Positions 1-9,167 are shown, numbered from the stretch's first letter. The stretch: 64,000 bases of DNA from Leptospiraceae bacterium (GCA_022402465.1 JAKRSH010000024.1:124001-188000), one strand, 5' to 3'. Notes: generated from the sequence alone by a model not told the origin. Numbers and translations are program-made.

Positions 1-74
1 GTTCCTGAACAATTGAATAAGGAAACTAAAATAAATAAAGAGGAGATAGTAAATACTAAATCTATATTTTTCAT
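1..74 (-). CDS. Partial lipoprotein, N-terminus only
   Basis: Only the first 24 codons lie in the window; the gene runs off the left edge. Reading from the ATG at 74, the peptide is a short polar start (MKNID), a hydrophobic stretch rich in Leu, Phe, Ile and Val, and then LFNCSG, which fits a spirochaete lipobox with Cys about residue 22. The product is therefore probably exported and lipid-anchored. No clear Shine-Dalgarno is visible upstream. It lies downstream of and on the same strand as the GH15 gene, 80 bases away, so it could be co-transcribed. Function cannot be judged from the signal peptide. Confidence 0.5.
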   Translation of the reverse strand, partial: MKNIDLVFTISSLFILVSLFNCSG

Positions 75-154
75 AATGGTTTTAATATTTTAAAAATTTC
101 TCTATCTGGCAAGCTGTAAAATTGAAAGCTATGATAAAATTGTAAAATTTTACT

Positions 155-1960
155 TTATTTCACATCTTGTAACTTTAAGAAGTCAGGTTTATCCATCTTG
201 CGCGAGATTCTAGATGCTGCATTCATAAGCCCTACATGAGAATATGCTTGTGGAAAATTGCCCCACTGGCTTCCATTCTTGGGGTCTACATCTTCACTAA
301 AAAGACCTAGGGTGTTGGAATACTTTACCAATTGATCAAATTCCTCTATAGCTTCGGGAATTTTACCAACACAAGCCAACGCCTCCACATACCAAAATGC
401 ACATACTAAAAATGCTACTTCTGGGATTCCAAAATCATCTGAATGCTTATACCTATAAAAAAGACCTTCTGGAGTTTTAAGTTCCTTTTCCAATTGTTTC
501 AGATGTGTTTTTGCAATTTCTGAATCTGGTTCTATGTAGCCTAGAGTTATCATCTGCAAGAGACTTGCATCCATATGTTTGGTTCCAATTGCTTGCGTGT
601 ATGCTTGCAGATCCTTATCAAAGCAAGCTTCAATTTGATTTTTCGCTCTTGTAATCAAATCTTTTGCTTTTTCTTCCATAGCAGTATCTCCTAAGACTTT
701 AGCGATTTGCAAACCAGCATTAGCACCTGCCCAGTGAAAGAGAAATGTATAACAGTGTTTTTGAGCTAGATTTCTAAACTCCCAAAGACCAGCGTCTGGC
801 TCATCCATAGTTTCTTCTATCATCTTTAAAATATGGTTGATGAGTTTGGGATTTTGGATTCTAGCCTTGCTATGAAATCTTTGGTCAACATAAAGTGGTA
901 GTATAGATAGTATCACCTGACCATATACATCGTTCTGAATATGAGTATAAGCTTGGTTGCCTACACGAACAGGTTGATTGCCAAGATAACCTTCTAAATC
1001 GAGGGTTTTTTCTTCTATGGTCTTCTCACCAAGAATTCCATACAGAGGTTGGTATCTTCCTGGTTCCGAAGCTGCTACATTTTCAATGTAATGAGAGTAT
1101 CTCTCCATTTCTTCAAAATGCCCTAGGCTAGTAAATGCATTCAAAGTATAATAGGAATCTCTCATCCAACAGTATCTATAATCCCAATTTCGTGTGGATA
1201 GATGGGATTCAGGTAGACTCATAGTTGCTGCTGCTATGATAGCTCCAGAATCTTGGAATTGATGGATTTTTAAAGCTAGTGCAGAGCGTATAACTTTATC
1301 TTGGCGAAAATTTCCTATTGAACAATGCTTTACCCAATCTCTCCAATACTTTCTTGTACTGTAGTAAAAATTTTCAAGAGTCTGCTCAAGCGGTGCATCA
1401 AAAGCGGAACCTGAGGTAAGAACTAAATATTTTGTTTCTGAAAGAACGAAAGGGATTCCATTGATGATATGATTCAGAGAAACATTGGTTGAAAGTCTAG
1501 TGCTTGGTTCAATTCCACTAAAGTTGATATGGTTGGATCCATTATAAGGATGAGGTGTAATACAGCCATAAGCAGAGACAGGGCGACATGATGCAACAAC
1601 ACGTGGATTTCCACTTAAGACTCGAACCTTTCGAACAAGCATATTTGGATAAAAATGTCTATTGTTCTGTAAGAATCTTGGTGCAAAATCTATCAGTTCA
1701 AAAGATCCATCCTCAGCCTCAAAACTAGTCCTAAGAATGTTTGTATTTTCAATATATTCTTGCTTAGAAGTATAATTCGGATCGGCTGGTCGGATAAAGA
1801 ATTCCCCACCTTTGTTTTTATCTAATAAGCCACCAAATAAAAAACTAGAATCAAATCTGGGCCAACAAAGCCATACTACATTTCCTGTCTTATCTATATG
1901 GGCAATATAGCCGCAGTTTCCAATAATTCCCATATCATATGTGTGTTTATCTGTGTTCAT
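155..1960 (-). CDS. GH15 family glycoside hydrolase (glucoamylase/trehalase-like)
   Basis: A 601-residue protein of the bacterial GH15 type, which hydrolyses alpha-glucosides with inversion; actinobacterial relatives are trehalases. Seen in the sequence: an N-terminal beta-rich super-sandwich region (about 1-220), then an (alpha/alpha)6 barrel starting with the family signature NWDYRYCWMRD (about 258-268), an internal HIQNDVYG segment, and a C-terminal GSQWGNFPQAYSHVG motif (about 560-574) that is typical of the active site in this group. There is no signal peptide, so it should be cytoplasmic. It follows the otsA-otsB fusion gene on the same strand after 110 bases, which makes trehalose or a short glucan a likely substrate. 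That substrate is inference from context. Confidence 0.88.
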   Translation of the reverse strand: MNTDKHTYDMGIIGNCGYIAHIDKTGNVVWLCWPRFDSSFLFGGLLDKNKGGEFFIRPADPNYTSKQEYIENTNILRTSFEAEDGSFELIDFAPRFLQNNRHFYPNMLVRKVRVLSGNPRVVASCRPVSAYGCITPHPYNGSNHINFSGIEPSTRLSTNVSLNHIINGIPFVLSETKYLVLTSGSAFDAPLEQTLENFYYSTRKYWRDWVKHCSIGNFRQDKVIRSALALKIHQFQDSGAIIAAATMSLPESHLSTRNWDYRYCWMRDSYYTLNAFTSLGHFEEMERYSHYIENVAASEPGRYQPLYGILGEKTIEEKTLDLEGYLGNQPVRVGNQAYTHIQNDVYGQVILSILPLYVDQRFHSKARIQNPKLINHILKMIEETMDEPDAGLWEFRNLAQKHCYTFLFHWAGANAGLQIAKVLGDTAMEEKAKDLITRAKNQIEACFDKDLQAYTQAIGTKHMDASLLQMITLGYIEPDSEIAKTHLKQLEKELKTPEGLFYRYKHSDDFGIPEVAFLVCAFWYVEALACVGKIPEAIEEFDQLVKYSNTLGLFSEDVDPKNGSQWGNFPQAYSHVGLMNAASRISRKMDKPDFLKLQDVK

Positions 1961-2070
1961 GCTACCTCTTTATCCATATTCATATTTTAATATATTCTAT
2001 TTAGATTAAATATTTTTATATTTATGATTTATATTCTTCTATAAATATCCAGTAAATTTCCTGTTTATTG

Positions 2071-4263
2071 CTATGAGAGGGCAAGACCTCGCAAAAACTC
2101 TCTTACTTCTTCATAATCTTTGACATTGTATTTTGCATTGGAAGGACCAATTCCAACTTTGATAGTGACAGCATGTTCTGGAAGTGCTGCAAAGAGAGAT
2201 TCATCTGTCCAATCATCCCCTATTGAAAGTATATTGTCCGGATTATAATAATTTACTAAATCTAATCCAGCATAACCTTTGCTAATTCCTGTGTTTTTAA
2301 TTTCAATCACCTTATTGCCCTGTAAGACAGTAACATCCATATTGGCTGTGTAATGGACCAAGTCATCAGTAAGTTCTTTAACCCTTACTTCGGCAAGTTC
2401 AAGATCTGCATTTCTATAATGAAATACTAAAGAAAAATTCTTTTCTTCTATAAAAGAACCTGGTAGTCTATCTACATTTTGTTCTAGTATGGGTTGGATT
2501 CTTGGCTTCCAATCATTCGGTGCTTGCTTAAACAGTCTCCATTCTTTACCTCTTTCACGAATCCAAGCACCATGTTCAGCAACGATAGATACATCCAGCC
2601 CTTGCATCCAATCAAGTAGGGTATCTTTGTCTCTACCACTTATGATGATAATCTCTGCATTTTTTATTTCAACCAATCTCCGAAGTAGTGTTTTTAATTC
2701 CTCAGAAGGAATGGCAAGTTCTGGTTTTTTCTGGAATGGAACAAGTGTTCCATCATAATCTAAAAAGATAAGTTTCTTCTCACCAACTGAAAATTTTCTG
2801 TAAATTTCTTTCTTTAGTTCCTTATCAATAAATCGACTGGATAGCTTGTCTTGGTAAGATTTGCGCAGATCTAATGTTTTTAGAAAGTCAGAAGCCCAAC
2901 GAACCACATCATATCTTTTTGTTCTAAGCTGCATGGTAGAATTCCTTTGGATTTGTTCTGCTTCGTTCATCCCTAAGGCTTCATGAATTGCATCTGCCAT
3001 CTCTTCTACGTTATTTGGATTTACTATGATAGCTTCTCCAAGTTCCTTGGATGCTCCAGCCATTTCACTTAGAATGAGAACTCCTTTTTTATCAATTTTG
3101 GATGCAATAAATTCCTTAGCTACTAGATTCATACCATCTCTATAAGGAGTAACTAAGATAGCATCACTCATTCGATAGAGAGGAACTAGTTCTTCTAGAC
3201 TTAGCATTCGGTATTGGTAGTGGATAGGTGTCCAATCTAGGGTTGCAAATTTTCCATTGATTCTTCCCACTATTTCATCAATTGCCTTTTTCATTTCTTG
3301 GTATTGTTCAACTTGTTCGCGAGAAGGAACAACCACCAAAAGAAGGTTAGCTTGGTTCCTCCATTTTGGAAATTTATCTAGAAATCTTTCAAAAGCTTCT
3401 AGCCTTGCATAAACTCCTTTAGAGTAATCTAATCTATCAACTGAAAGAATAAATTTGGAACCTATGAAGGCTTTTTTAGTATCCTCTATAATAGCCGTAG
3501 ATTGATCCGTGGCAGCGATTTTTGCAAACTTATCATAATTGATTCCCATAGGAAAGGTATCAACCTTCACTAAGCGGTTATCATAGATGATTTCTCCAAA
3601 ATTATTCTCAAGACCTAGAATTCTCAAGATACAGTGCAGATAGTATTGGGTGTAGTCATGAGTATGAAAGCCTATTAAATCAGAACCAAGTAGCCCAGTT
3701 AATAATTTTTTTCTCCACATACCAGGCATAAGGCGAAAAATCTCATAGGTAGGGAAGGGTATATGTAAGAAAAAACCGATTTCTAGTTTGGGGTATTTTG
3801 CACGAAGCAAACTTGGAAGTAGAAGTAAATGGTAGTCATGAATCCAAACCATATCCCCTTCTTGGATGATTTCCTCAAGAGTCTCTAGAAAGATTTGGTT
3901 AACTTCTTCGTAAGAATCCCAAAATCCAGGGTCATAATTGGCATAGCTTGGAAAATAATGGAAGAGAGGCCAGATGGTCTTATTACAGAAACCTGCGTAA
4001 AAACTTTCATTTAAGCTTTCTGGTATTTGAACTGGGTAGGCATTGTATTTCTGAAATGCCTCCTTTTTGACGATGTTTAGGGCATTTTCTGAGAGTTCTT
4101 TGCCAGGCCAGCCTACCCAAATGTATTCTAGTGAGTCTTTGACTGTATCCAAATAAGCGGAAATTCCCGTCACCAGTCCACCCACACTTGGGTGGATTTC
4201 TACAGATCCTTGGGACTCTTTTACATTGACGGGAAGACGATTCGAAACTAAAATAAGACGCAT
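2071..4263 (-). CDS. otsAB: Bifunctional trehalose-6-phosphate synthase/phosphatase
   Basis: A 730-residue fusion. Residues 1 to about 470 are a GT20 trehalose-6-phosphate synthase (opening RLILVSNRLPV, then GGLVTG, WIHDYHLLLLP, IGFFLHIPFP and DGMNLVAKEF), which joins UDP-glucose and glucose-6-phosphate. Residues about 490-730 are a HAD-type trehalose-6-phosphate phosphatase with the nucleophile motif LDYDGTLVPF near residue 500 and the late motif SIGDDWTDE. Both steps of the OtsA-OtsB route are therefore in one chain, as in plant-like and some bacterial enzymes. The neighbouring GH15 gene downstream may degrade the product. Trehalose commonly serves as an osmo- and desiccation protectant. 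Confidence 0.95.
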   Translation of the reverse strand: MRLILVSNRLPVNVKESQGSVEIHPSVGGLVTGISAYLDTVKDSLEYIWVGWPGKELSENALNIVKKEAFQKYNAYPVQIPESLNESFYAGFCNKTIWPLFHYFPSYANYDPGFWDSYEEVNQIFLETLEEIIQEGDMVWIHDYHLLLLPSLLRAKYPKLEIGFFLHIPFPTYEIFRLMPGMWRKKLLTGLLGSDLIGFHTHDYTQYYLHCILRILGLENNFGEIIYDNRLVKVDTFPMGINYDKFAKIAATDQSTAIIEDTKKAFIGSKFILSVDRLDYSKGVYARLEAFERFLDKFPKWRNQANLLLVVVPSREQVEQYQEMKKAIDEIVGRINGKFATLDWTPIHYQYRMLSLEELVPLYRMSDAILVTPYRDGMNLVAKEFIASKIDKKGVLILSEMAGASKELGEAIIVNPNNVEEMADAIHEALGMNEAEQIQRNSTMQLRTKRYDVVRWASDFLKTLDLRKSYQDKLSSRFIDKELKKEIYRKFSVGEKKLIFLDYDGTLVPFQKKPELAIPSEELKTLLRRLVEIKNAEIIIISGRDKDTLLDWMQGLDVSIVAEHGAWIRERGKEWRLFKQAPNDWKPRIQPILEQNVDRLPGSFIEEKNFSLVFHYRNADLELAEVRVKELTDDLVHYTANMDVTVLQGNKVIEIKNTGISKGYAGLDLVNYYNPDNILSIGDDWTDESLFAALPEHAVTIKVGIGPSNAKYNVKDYEEVREFLRGLALS

Positions 4264-4326
4264 GTTTCCAAAGTTTCATAAATTTCTCATGGAACCAGGG
4301 TTTTTTAAAAAAAAAGAATATGGCAA

Positions 4327-4379
4327 AAAATCATATTTATTTTAAAAAAAACACTTGATCGAAATAAAATCATATTTAT
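4327..4379 (+). repeat. Direct repeat in front of tetR-alkB, operator candidate
   Basis: The 14-base string AAAATCATATTTAT occurs at 4327-4340 and again at 4366-4379, start to start 39 bases apart, in the gap between the divergent otsAB and tetR genes. The second copy overlaps the spacer and the first bases of the -10 box of the proposed tetR promoter. Such placement suits a repressor site for the TetR protein encoded just downstream, but A+T-rich repeats also arise by chance in a genome like this. Confidence 0.4.
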
Positions 4380-4382
4380 ATT
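4355..4382 (+). promoter_or_regulatory. Sigma-70-type promoter for tetR-alkB
   Basis: TTGATC at 4355-4360 and TATATT at 4377-4382 are separated by 16 bases, a plausible -35/-10 pair. The start codon of the TetR gene follows 35 bases downstream of the -10, with a purine-rich AACGGAGAAAAAG just before the ATG serving as ribosome-binding site. There is no other promoter candidate between tetR and alkB, so the two genes are probably one transcript. Confidence 0.45.
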
Positions 4383-4417
4383 AGAACAAACGTTCGAAAT
4401 AAGAACGGAGAAAAAGA

Positions 4418-5017
4418 ATGCCTAAAATTGTAAATCACGATGAATACAGAGAGGAATTGCTGCATAAGGCCTTTGGGCTTTTTGCAAGGAAGGGTTATTC
4501 CAAGGTAACCATCCGTGAAATTGCCAAGGAGTTGGGGGTTTCGACGGGAACTCTCTACCACTATTTTGAGAACAAGGATGTTCTCTTTGAGCAAATGGTG
4601 AGACTTCTTGTAAGAGAGGATGTCAAAGAACTTCGGTTGATGGAAGTGCAGACTCGCATACAGTCACCTGAAAAGATTATTGAAGTCCTCTTTCAATTCA
4701 TTCAATCTAAGGAATTCTACTTTCAAAGTGTGGTTCTCATGGTATGCGATGTTTATCGCTACAATGAAGAGGGTCATAGTCTCAGTGTACTTAAGGATTG
4801 CTTGGGAATTTACCGCAATGCAATCAGCCAACACCTAGATCTTGGTAATAAGGATTTGGAAAATATGCTACTCAGCATAGTAATTGGAACTATCTTCCAA
4901 AGAATGCTAGATCCAGAAGAAATCAAGTACCGAGAAGTAAGTGATGTTTTAGAAAAACTCTATCCATTTCTTGCTACGGGTCTCTTATTTGAGACCAAGA
5001 AAACAGGAATTGTATAG
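4418..5017 (+). CDS. TetR/AcrR family transcriptional regulator
   Basis: A 199-residue regulator. Residues about 8-55 form the TetR helix-turn-helix (AFGLFARKGYSKVTIREIAKELGVS followed by GTLYHYFENKD, split here into its two helices); the remainder is an all-helical ligand-binding domain with no recognisable signature. It is 17 bases upstream of the alkane monooxygenase gene and has a direct-repeat operator candidate in its own promoter, so the natural inference is that it represses itself and alkB until an alkane, fatty acid or acyl-CoA binds. Ligand identity cannot be read from sequence. Confidence 0.9.
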   Translation: MPKIVNHDEYREELLHKAFGLFARKGYSKVTIREIAKELGVSTGTLYHYFENKDVLFEQMVRLLVREDVKELRLMEVQTRIQSPEKIIEVLFQFIQSKEFYFQSVVLMVCDVYRYNEEGHSLSVLKDCLGIYRNAISQHLDLGNKDLENMLLSIVIGTIFQRMLDPEEIKYREVSDVLEKLYPFLATGLLFETKKTGIV

Positions 5018-5034
5018 TTAACTATGGAGAAAAT

Positions 5035-6141
5035 ATGAAGGCTTTTAAAAAATATACTTATCTAATTTGTTTTATTCTACCTGTATTTGCCTATTTAGGT
5101 TATGTGCTAGGTGGATGGTACAACTATCTAACACCATTTTTGGTTTTTGTCGTATTGCCACTTTTGGATTTAGTCATCGGTTTGGATTCTACAAATCCAA
5201 AAGAAGAAGAAGTTCCTGCTTTGCAAAATGAGAAATTCTACCGATATATAACCTATTTCTGGGCTTATATGCAAGTTGCCTTCGTAGCTTGGGCTTGTTA
5301 TGCGGTAGTTGCCAATCCAATGGAAACCTATGCCTTAATTGGTTTTCTAATATCAATAGGTCTCAATACTGGTGGTCTTGGCATTACCGTAGGACATGAA
5401 TTAGGTCATAAGAATACCAAATACGAGCAATTTCTATCAAAGATGCTTTATATGACAGTATGCTATATGCATTTTTTTATTGAACACAACAAAGGGCATC
5501 ATGTAAATGTTTCCACTCCTGATGATCCCGCTACCTCAAGATTGAATGAATCCTTCTATACTTTTTACCCAAGAACAGTAATGGGTGGACTCAGTAGCGC
5601 TTGGAATATAGAAAAGAAAAGACTAGAAAAACAAAACAAATCGGTTTGGTCCTTCTCTAATGAAATGGTTGTGTATTTTTTTGTTACACTCGCTTATGCT
5701 GGTGTGATCTTTGCTGGTGTAAGTTTTCTAACCAGAGAATTGCAGTGGTTGGCGCTAGGGTTTTTCTTTCTGCAAAGCTGGCTTGCTTTCTCCTTATTGG
5801 AATTAGTAAACTACATTGAACACTATGGTCTTAGGAGAAAAGAAATCGCTCCAGGAAAATTCGAAAAGGTACAGCCTGTCCATTCATGGAACGCAAATCA
5901 TTTTGTTTCCAATGCCTTTCTCTTTCACTTGCAAAGACACTCCGACCACCATGCTAACGCTGGAAGAAGATACCAAAGCCTAAGACATTTTGAGGAAAGC
6001 CCACAGCTACCTGCTGGTTATGAAGCAATGATACTGCTTGCACTCTTTCCGCCGATTTGGAAAAAAATTATGAATCCAAAGTTAGAAAAATGGCAATCAG
6101 AATTTTTTGAAAAAACTACCAAAGAAAAAGTGGCAGCCTAA
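5035..6141 (+). CDS. alkB: Alkane 1-monooxygenase, AlkB type
   Basis: A 368-residue integral-membrane di-iron hydroxylase that oxidises the terminal carbon of medium-chain alkanes or related acyl chains to the alcohol. The family histidine boxes are all present: HELGHK at 121-126, EHNKGHH at 150-156, NYIEHYG at 259-265 and LQRHSDHH ending at 306. About six hydrophobic segments surround them, as expected for AlkB. It follows the TetR gene with a good GGAGAAAAT ribosome-binding site. No rubredoxin or rubredoxin reductase gene is adjacent, so electron donors must be encoded elsewhere. A strong hairpin terminator follows. Confidence 0.93.
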   Translation: MKAFKKYTYLICFILPVFAYLGYVLGGWYNYLTPFLVFVVLPLLDLVIGLDSTNPKEEEVPALQNEKFYRYITYFWAYMQVAFVAWACYAVVANPMETYALIGFLISIGLNTGGLGITVGHELGHKNTKYEQFLSKMLYMTVCYMHFFIEHNKGHHVNVSTPDDPATSRLNESFYTFYPRTVMGGLSSAWNIEKKRLEKQNKSVWSFSNEMVVYFFVTLAYAGVIFAGVSFLTRELQWLALGFFFLQSWLAFSLLELVNYIEHYGLRRKEIAPGKFEKVQPVHSWNANHFVSNAFLFHLQRHSDHHANAGRRYQSLRHFEESPQLPAGYEAMILLALFPPIWKKIMNPKLEKWQSEFFEKTTKEKVAA

Positions 6142-6163
6142 GCAAAAGCATCCTTCTTTCTCA

Positions 6164-6198
6164 CCTTCCTCTGCTTCGAACAGAAGGAAGGTTTTCTT
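6164..6198 (+). terminator. Intrinsic terminator after alkB
   Basis: CCTTCCTCTG at 6164-6173 pairs with CAGAAGGAAGG at 6181-6191 (ten base pairs and one bulged base), with a CTTCGAA loop and then TTTTCTT. It sits 22 bases after the alkB stop codon. Confidence 0.75.
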
Positions 6199-6397
6199 AT
6201 TTCCTCACTTAAAATACAATAAAAATATCACTTATCTCTTGAGGTAAATTGAAATTGTTTACACTATATCTAGTGAAAAGTATTCATTCTTATTTAGGTT
6301 ATGTTAATCCTGATAGATTTGAATCTGAAAATAGTGTCAACTGATTCGGGTCAGAGCAAAATTCAGATTTAAACATTAAGACGAGATAAAAAATACA

Positions 6398-6766
6398 GTG
6401 GATCAATTCGTAATTAAAAGTCAAACTTATGATGCTTCGGTTGAAAAAATGACAGAAGCTTTAAACTCTGGAAAATTAACTGATAGTGAGAAAAATCAAT
6501 TGGAACAAAATATTGCGTCTACTTTAAAGAAGAAAAGCGAAGTCATGAATGAGTTCAACAAAAATAATCTTACGTCTGAGGTTGCGGACTTTCGAGATCC
6601 GAATTTGCAAAATACTTCTCGAAATAATTTAAGCTATTATCTTAAGGCAAGACAAGAGAGGATTGGTCGGGACAAAGTGGAAGACCACATACCATATCAG
6701 CATCAAATGTCGATGCGGCAATCAATGGACATTCGATTCATAATTTTCAAGATTAAAGCAAGATAA
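6398..6766 (+). pseudogene. Probable 3' remnant of a larger gene, frameshifted near its end
   Basis: The frame would code for 122 residues from a GTG at 6398, but no ribosome-binding site precedes it. The body is polar and helical (for example KMTEALNSGKLTDSEKNQLE), with no domain that I recognise. After ...KVEDHIPY at about 6694 the reading frame turns into an odd Met-rich tail, whereas the frame two bases on reads SASNVDAAINGHSIHNFQD and then stops at 6756. That alternative tail looks far more like real protein, so a one-base deletion is likely. Just upstream, 6293-6345 also holds a protein-like stretch (LGYVNPDRFESENSVN) that ends in a stop. I read this as the decayed end of a longer gene; a small intact gene is the alternative. 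Confidence 0.45.
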
Positions 6767-6783
6767 CCATATAGGAGCGATTC

Positions 6784-7857
6784 ATGAAAAACCATTTAAA
6801 AACCAAAACTATTATCATACTAACATTGATATTCTTTACTCAACTCGATTGCTACAAGATCACAAGTAGTTTCAAAAGGGTAATCTACTCAGGGCATTTA
6901 CAAAAACCAGTTGATCCTGAGAGATTGACCCTGGGTTCAGATCGGGACTATCGGGTCTTCCAAAGAACGCCCGTTTGGGATCTTGCCTATGCATTGGCAG
7001 TGGGAGATCTTGGAGAAGTAGAAGAGCTTGCAAAGAAACACAATAAGATCATTAATACTCCCGAGCCGAAGTACGGAACTACACTACTTTCCTATGCAAT
7101 CAGAAACGGCCAGATAAACGCAGTAAAGATCTTGCTATCAAATGGAGCAAATCCGAATGTTTCCGCGAAACCCCCAGAATCACTAAAGAATACCCCTATA
7201 GCAAATGATCAACCTGGTAGTATCATGAATCCTGGGTATCCAGACGATTACAATGACTATAAGAATTACACACCTGTTCATGCAGCAGTTGCGACATCTC
7301 CCGAGATGCTTAGAATCATCCTTAAAAATGGTGGAGATCCTAACCTTCATTCAGACTTAAAATACTCTCATACAGACGAGTACGATTATTCTTATACAAT
7401 TACTGGGGGATATTCTCCTCTCATGTATGCAAAGGATATTGATACCTTAAAACTTCTTGTGGAGGGAGGAGGGAATATCCATCTTAAAAACAAATACGGA
7501 GGGAGCCTTTTGTTGCAAAAGTATTCAGTTTACGATCGCCTTGATCAAATCCTATATTTGTTAGAGCAAGGAGTTGATTATCAAGGCGTATTAAACTACT
7601 ATGGTGGATATAATGATAAAAAACCCAAAGAAGATTTGGTTCCTCATTATTTGGTAGACAAACTTCGATTCAAGGTTTTTGGGCTTGAATCGGATTGGTA
7701 TAGACAAAAAATCCAGATCGTTCAATTCTTAAGTTCCAAAGGTATAGACTATTGGAAAACTCCAATTCCAATGCATGCATTAAATGAAATAGACAGAATA
7801 TCTAAAACCAACAAATGGTCGGAAAGTAAAAAGCAGGAGTTTATTTCTAAATATTGA
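6784..7857 (+). CDS. Ankyrin-repeat protein, probable lipoprotein
   Basis: A 357-residue protein. The first 23 residues are a lysine-rich start and hydrophobic core ending in FFTQLDC, a tolerable spirochaete lipobox, so it is probably exported and lipidated. At least three ankyrin-type units follow: one with the classical TLLSYAIRNGQINAVKILLS and NGANPNV pattern at about 98-125, one around YTPVHAAVATSPEMLRIILK (about 160-190) and one around YSPLMYAKDIDTLKLLVE (about 208-235). Ankyrin repeats bind partner proteins; no enzymatic domain is seen. The ATG follows a GGAGCG ribosome-binding site. It is followed after 21 bases by another lipoprotein gene, likely the same transcript. Confidence 0.8.
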   Translation: MKNHLKTKTIIILTLIFFTQLDCYKITSSFKRVIYSGHLQKPVDPERLTLGSDRDYRVFQRTPVWDLAYALAVGDLGEVEELAKKHNKIINTPEPKYGTTLLSYAIRNGQINAVKILLSNGANPNVSAKPPESLKNTPIANDQPGSIMNPGYPDDYNDYKNYTPVHAAVATSPEMLRIILKNGGDPNLHSDLKYSHTDEYDYSYTITGGYSPLMYAKDIDTLKLLVEGGGNIHLKNKYGGSLLLQKYSVYDRLDQILYLLEQGVDYQGVLNYYGGYNDKKPKEDLVPHYLVDKLRFKVFGLESDWYRQKIQIVQFLSSKGIDYWKTPIPMHALNEIDRISKTNKWSESKKQEFISKY

Positions 7858-7878
7858 AATTGACTATTTCTTATAACC

Positions 7879-9042
7879 ATGGAATCTATTTCAAATAAGA
7901 AAGGGTTCATTCCGAGTATTTTTATTTTAATTCTTTGCCTGACTTCAACTTTCTATGTTAGTTGCTCGCGAAGTTGCTCGCCAATGAGAATACAGACGCA
8001 ACCATTGGGTGAAAATGAACTTGACAACTCACCCAAACTCGGGGTAGCAATCCTTCAAAAGGGGCAAAAGGAAAAACTTCCCTTTTCCTTAACCCTTGAA
8101 ATGGCAGAGATGATTTCCAATTCTCAAGAGAATTTAATAATATCTGATTGGAAGCCCAACCAATTTATTGAATGGATTCCAACCTATTCAAATGGAAGCT
8201 TTGATGAAACTCAAGATTACCTTAGCAAAACTAAGAAAAATATCTTGGAGATTCAAACAAGTTTAACTTATAAATCAGGTCTAGGATCGGAAGTCTTTCA
8301 CGCACTTACTTTCTCTTTAATTCCGAGAGTTTTCGATTACAAATTACAAATGAAATCTTATTTCTATGATTCAGATGGGGTTCGTCATCAGCTTATGATC
8401 CAAGAAAGTTTTTCCATAGTTGATAAGAAAGGAAAGTTTGTTGATCATGATGCTTTCGAGAACAATGCTGAACAACAAATTCAATCTAGACTAGTTGAAA
8501 TGATTCAGAAATCTTATTCTATGATTCGAGAGAAAAATATTTCGCATACAAATTTTGAACCTATTCAAAGAAGTAAAAGCACAAATCCGTTTCTACTAAG
8601 CATAGATTATATTTCTTGTTTCAATAAATACCAATTTGATTACGGACCAGGTGTTCTAGATACAGTCATATTTGATAATAAAGAATACTCTTTCTGTAGG
8701 ACAGAACTTCATTTTTATAACCGAACAGAGAAAACAATATCTATAGATTCTAAAGATTTTTATCTTATTTCAAATAAGGATCAAACCCAAGCACTTGAAG
8801 ATATTCCTGTGCAATATGTGGAAAGCAGGGGTAATGGAAATTTTCTTCGAAAGAATACTTCAAGAAATTTTTCTAAAACTGTTATTCTGAAAGGAAGAGA
8901 TAAACCAAGCGAAGAAAGCATGGAATTATTTTTCATGCTTCCAAACCATTTTGACAGAAGCAATATTAGGCTTCGATGGAAGAGTCCAGATTCTGAAACG
9001 CAAAATGTGGAAGGGTGGGTTGGTGAGATTGACCTAAAGTGA
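7879..9042 (+). CDS. Hypothetical lipoprotein
   Basis: A 387-residue protein that I do not recognise. The N-terminus has a basic start, a hydrophobic core (about residues 12-27) and FYVSC, a good lipobox, so the product is most likely a lipoprotein. The mature part is a mixed alpha/beta polar chain without repeats or visible catalytic motifs. It begins 21 bases after the ankyrin-repeat gene, suggesting a joint role at the cell envelope, but nothing in the sequence says what that is. The start at 7879 is well placed for the signal peptide although no strong ribosome-binding site precedes it. Confidence 0.75.
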   Translation: MESISNKKGFIPSIFILILCLTSTFYVSCSRSCSPMRIQTQPLGENELDNSPKLGVAILQKGQKEKLPFSLTLEMAEMISNSQENLIISDWKPNQFIEWIPTYSNGSFDETQDYLSKTKKNILEIQTSLTYKSGLGSEVFHALTFSLIPRVFDYKLQMKSYFYDSDGVRHQLMIQESFSIVDKKGKFVDHDAFENNAEQQIQSRLVEMIQKSYSMIREKNISHTNFEPIQRSKSTNPFLLSIDYISCFNKYQFDYGPGVLDTVIFDNKEYSFCRTELHFYNRTEKTISIDSKDFYLISNKDQTQALEDIPVQYVESRGNGNFLRKNTSRNFSKTVILKGRDKPSEESMELFFMLPNHFDRSNIRLRWKSPDSETQNVEGWVGEIDLK

Positions 9043-9051
9043 TTGTATGAG

Positions 9052-9089
9052 ATTCCTAAGAGCAAATTCTTTCTGAATTCCTTAGGAAT
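9052..9089. terminator. Inverted repeat after the 7.9 kb lipoprotein gene
   Basis: ATTCCTAAG at 9052-9060 is exactly complementary to CTTAGGAAT at 9081-9089, and AATTC/GAATT can pair inside the loop. The hairpin lies ten bases after the stop codon at 9042. There is no convincing T-run, so it may be a weak terminator or an mRNA 3' stabiliser. Confidence 0.45.
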
Positions 9090-9167
9090 AGTTTATTAAA
9101 TTTTCAGATTGAAGTTAAAGGCAGTTTTTAATTGTATCTATTCACTTCAAATTTAAATTGAAATCGT

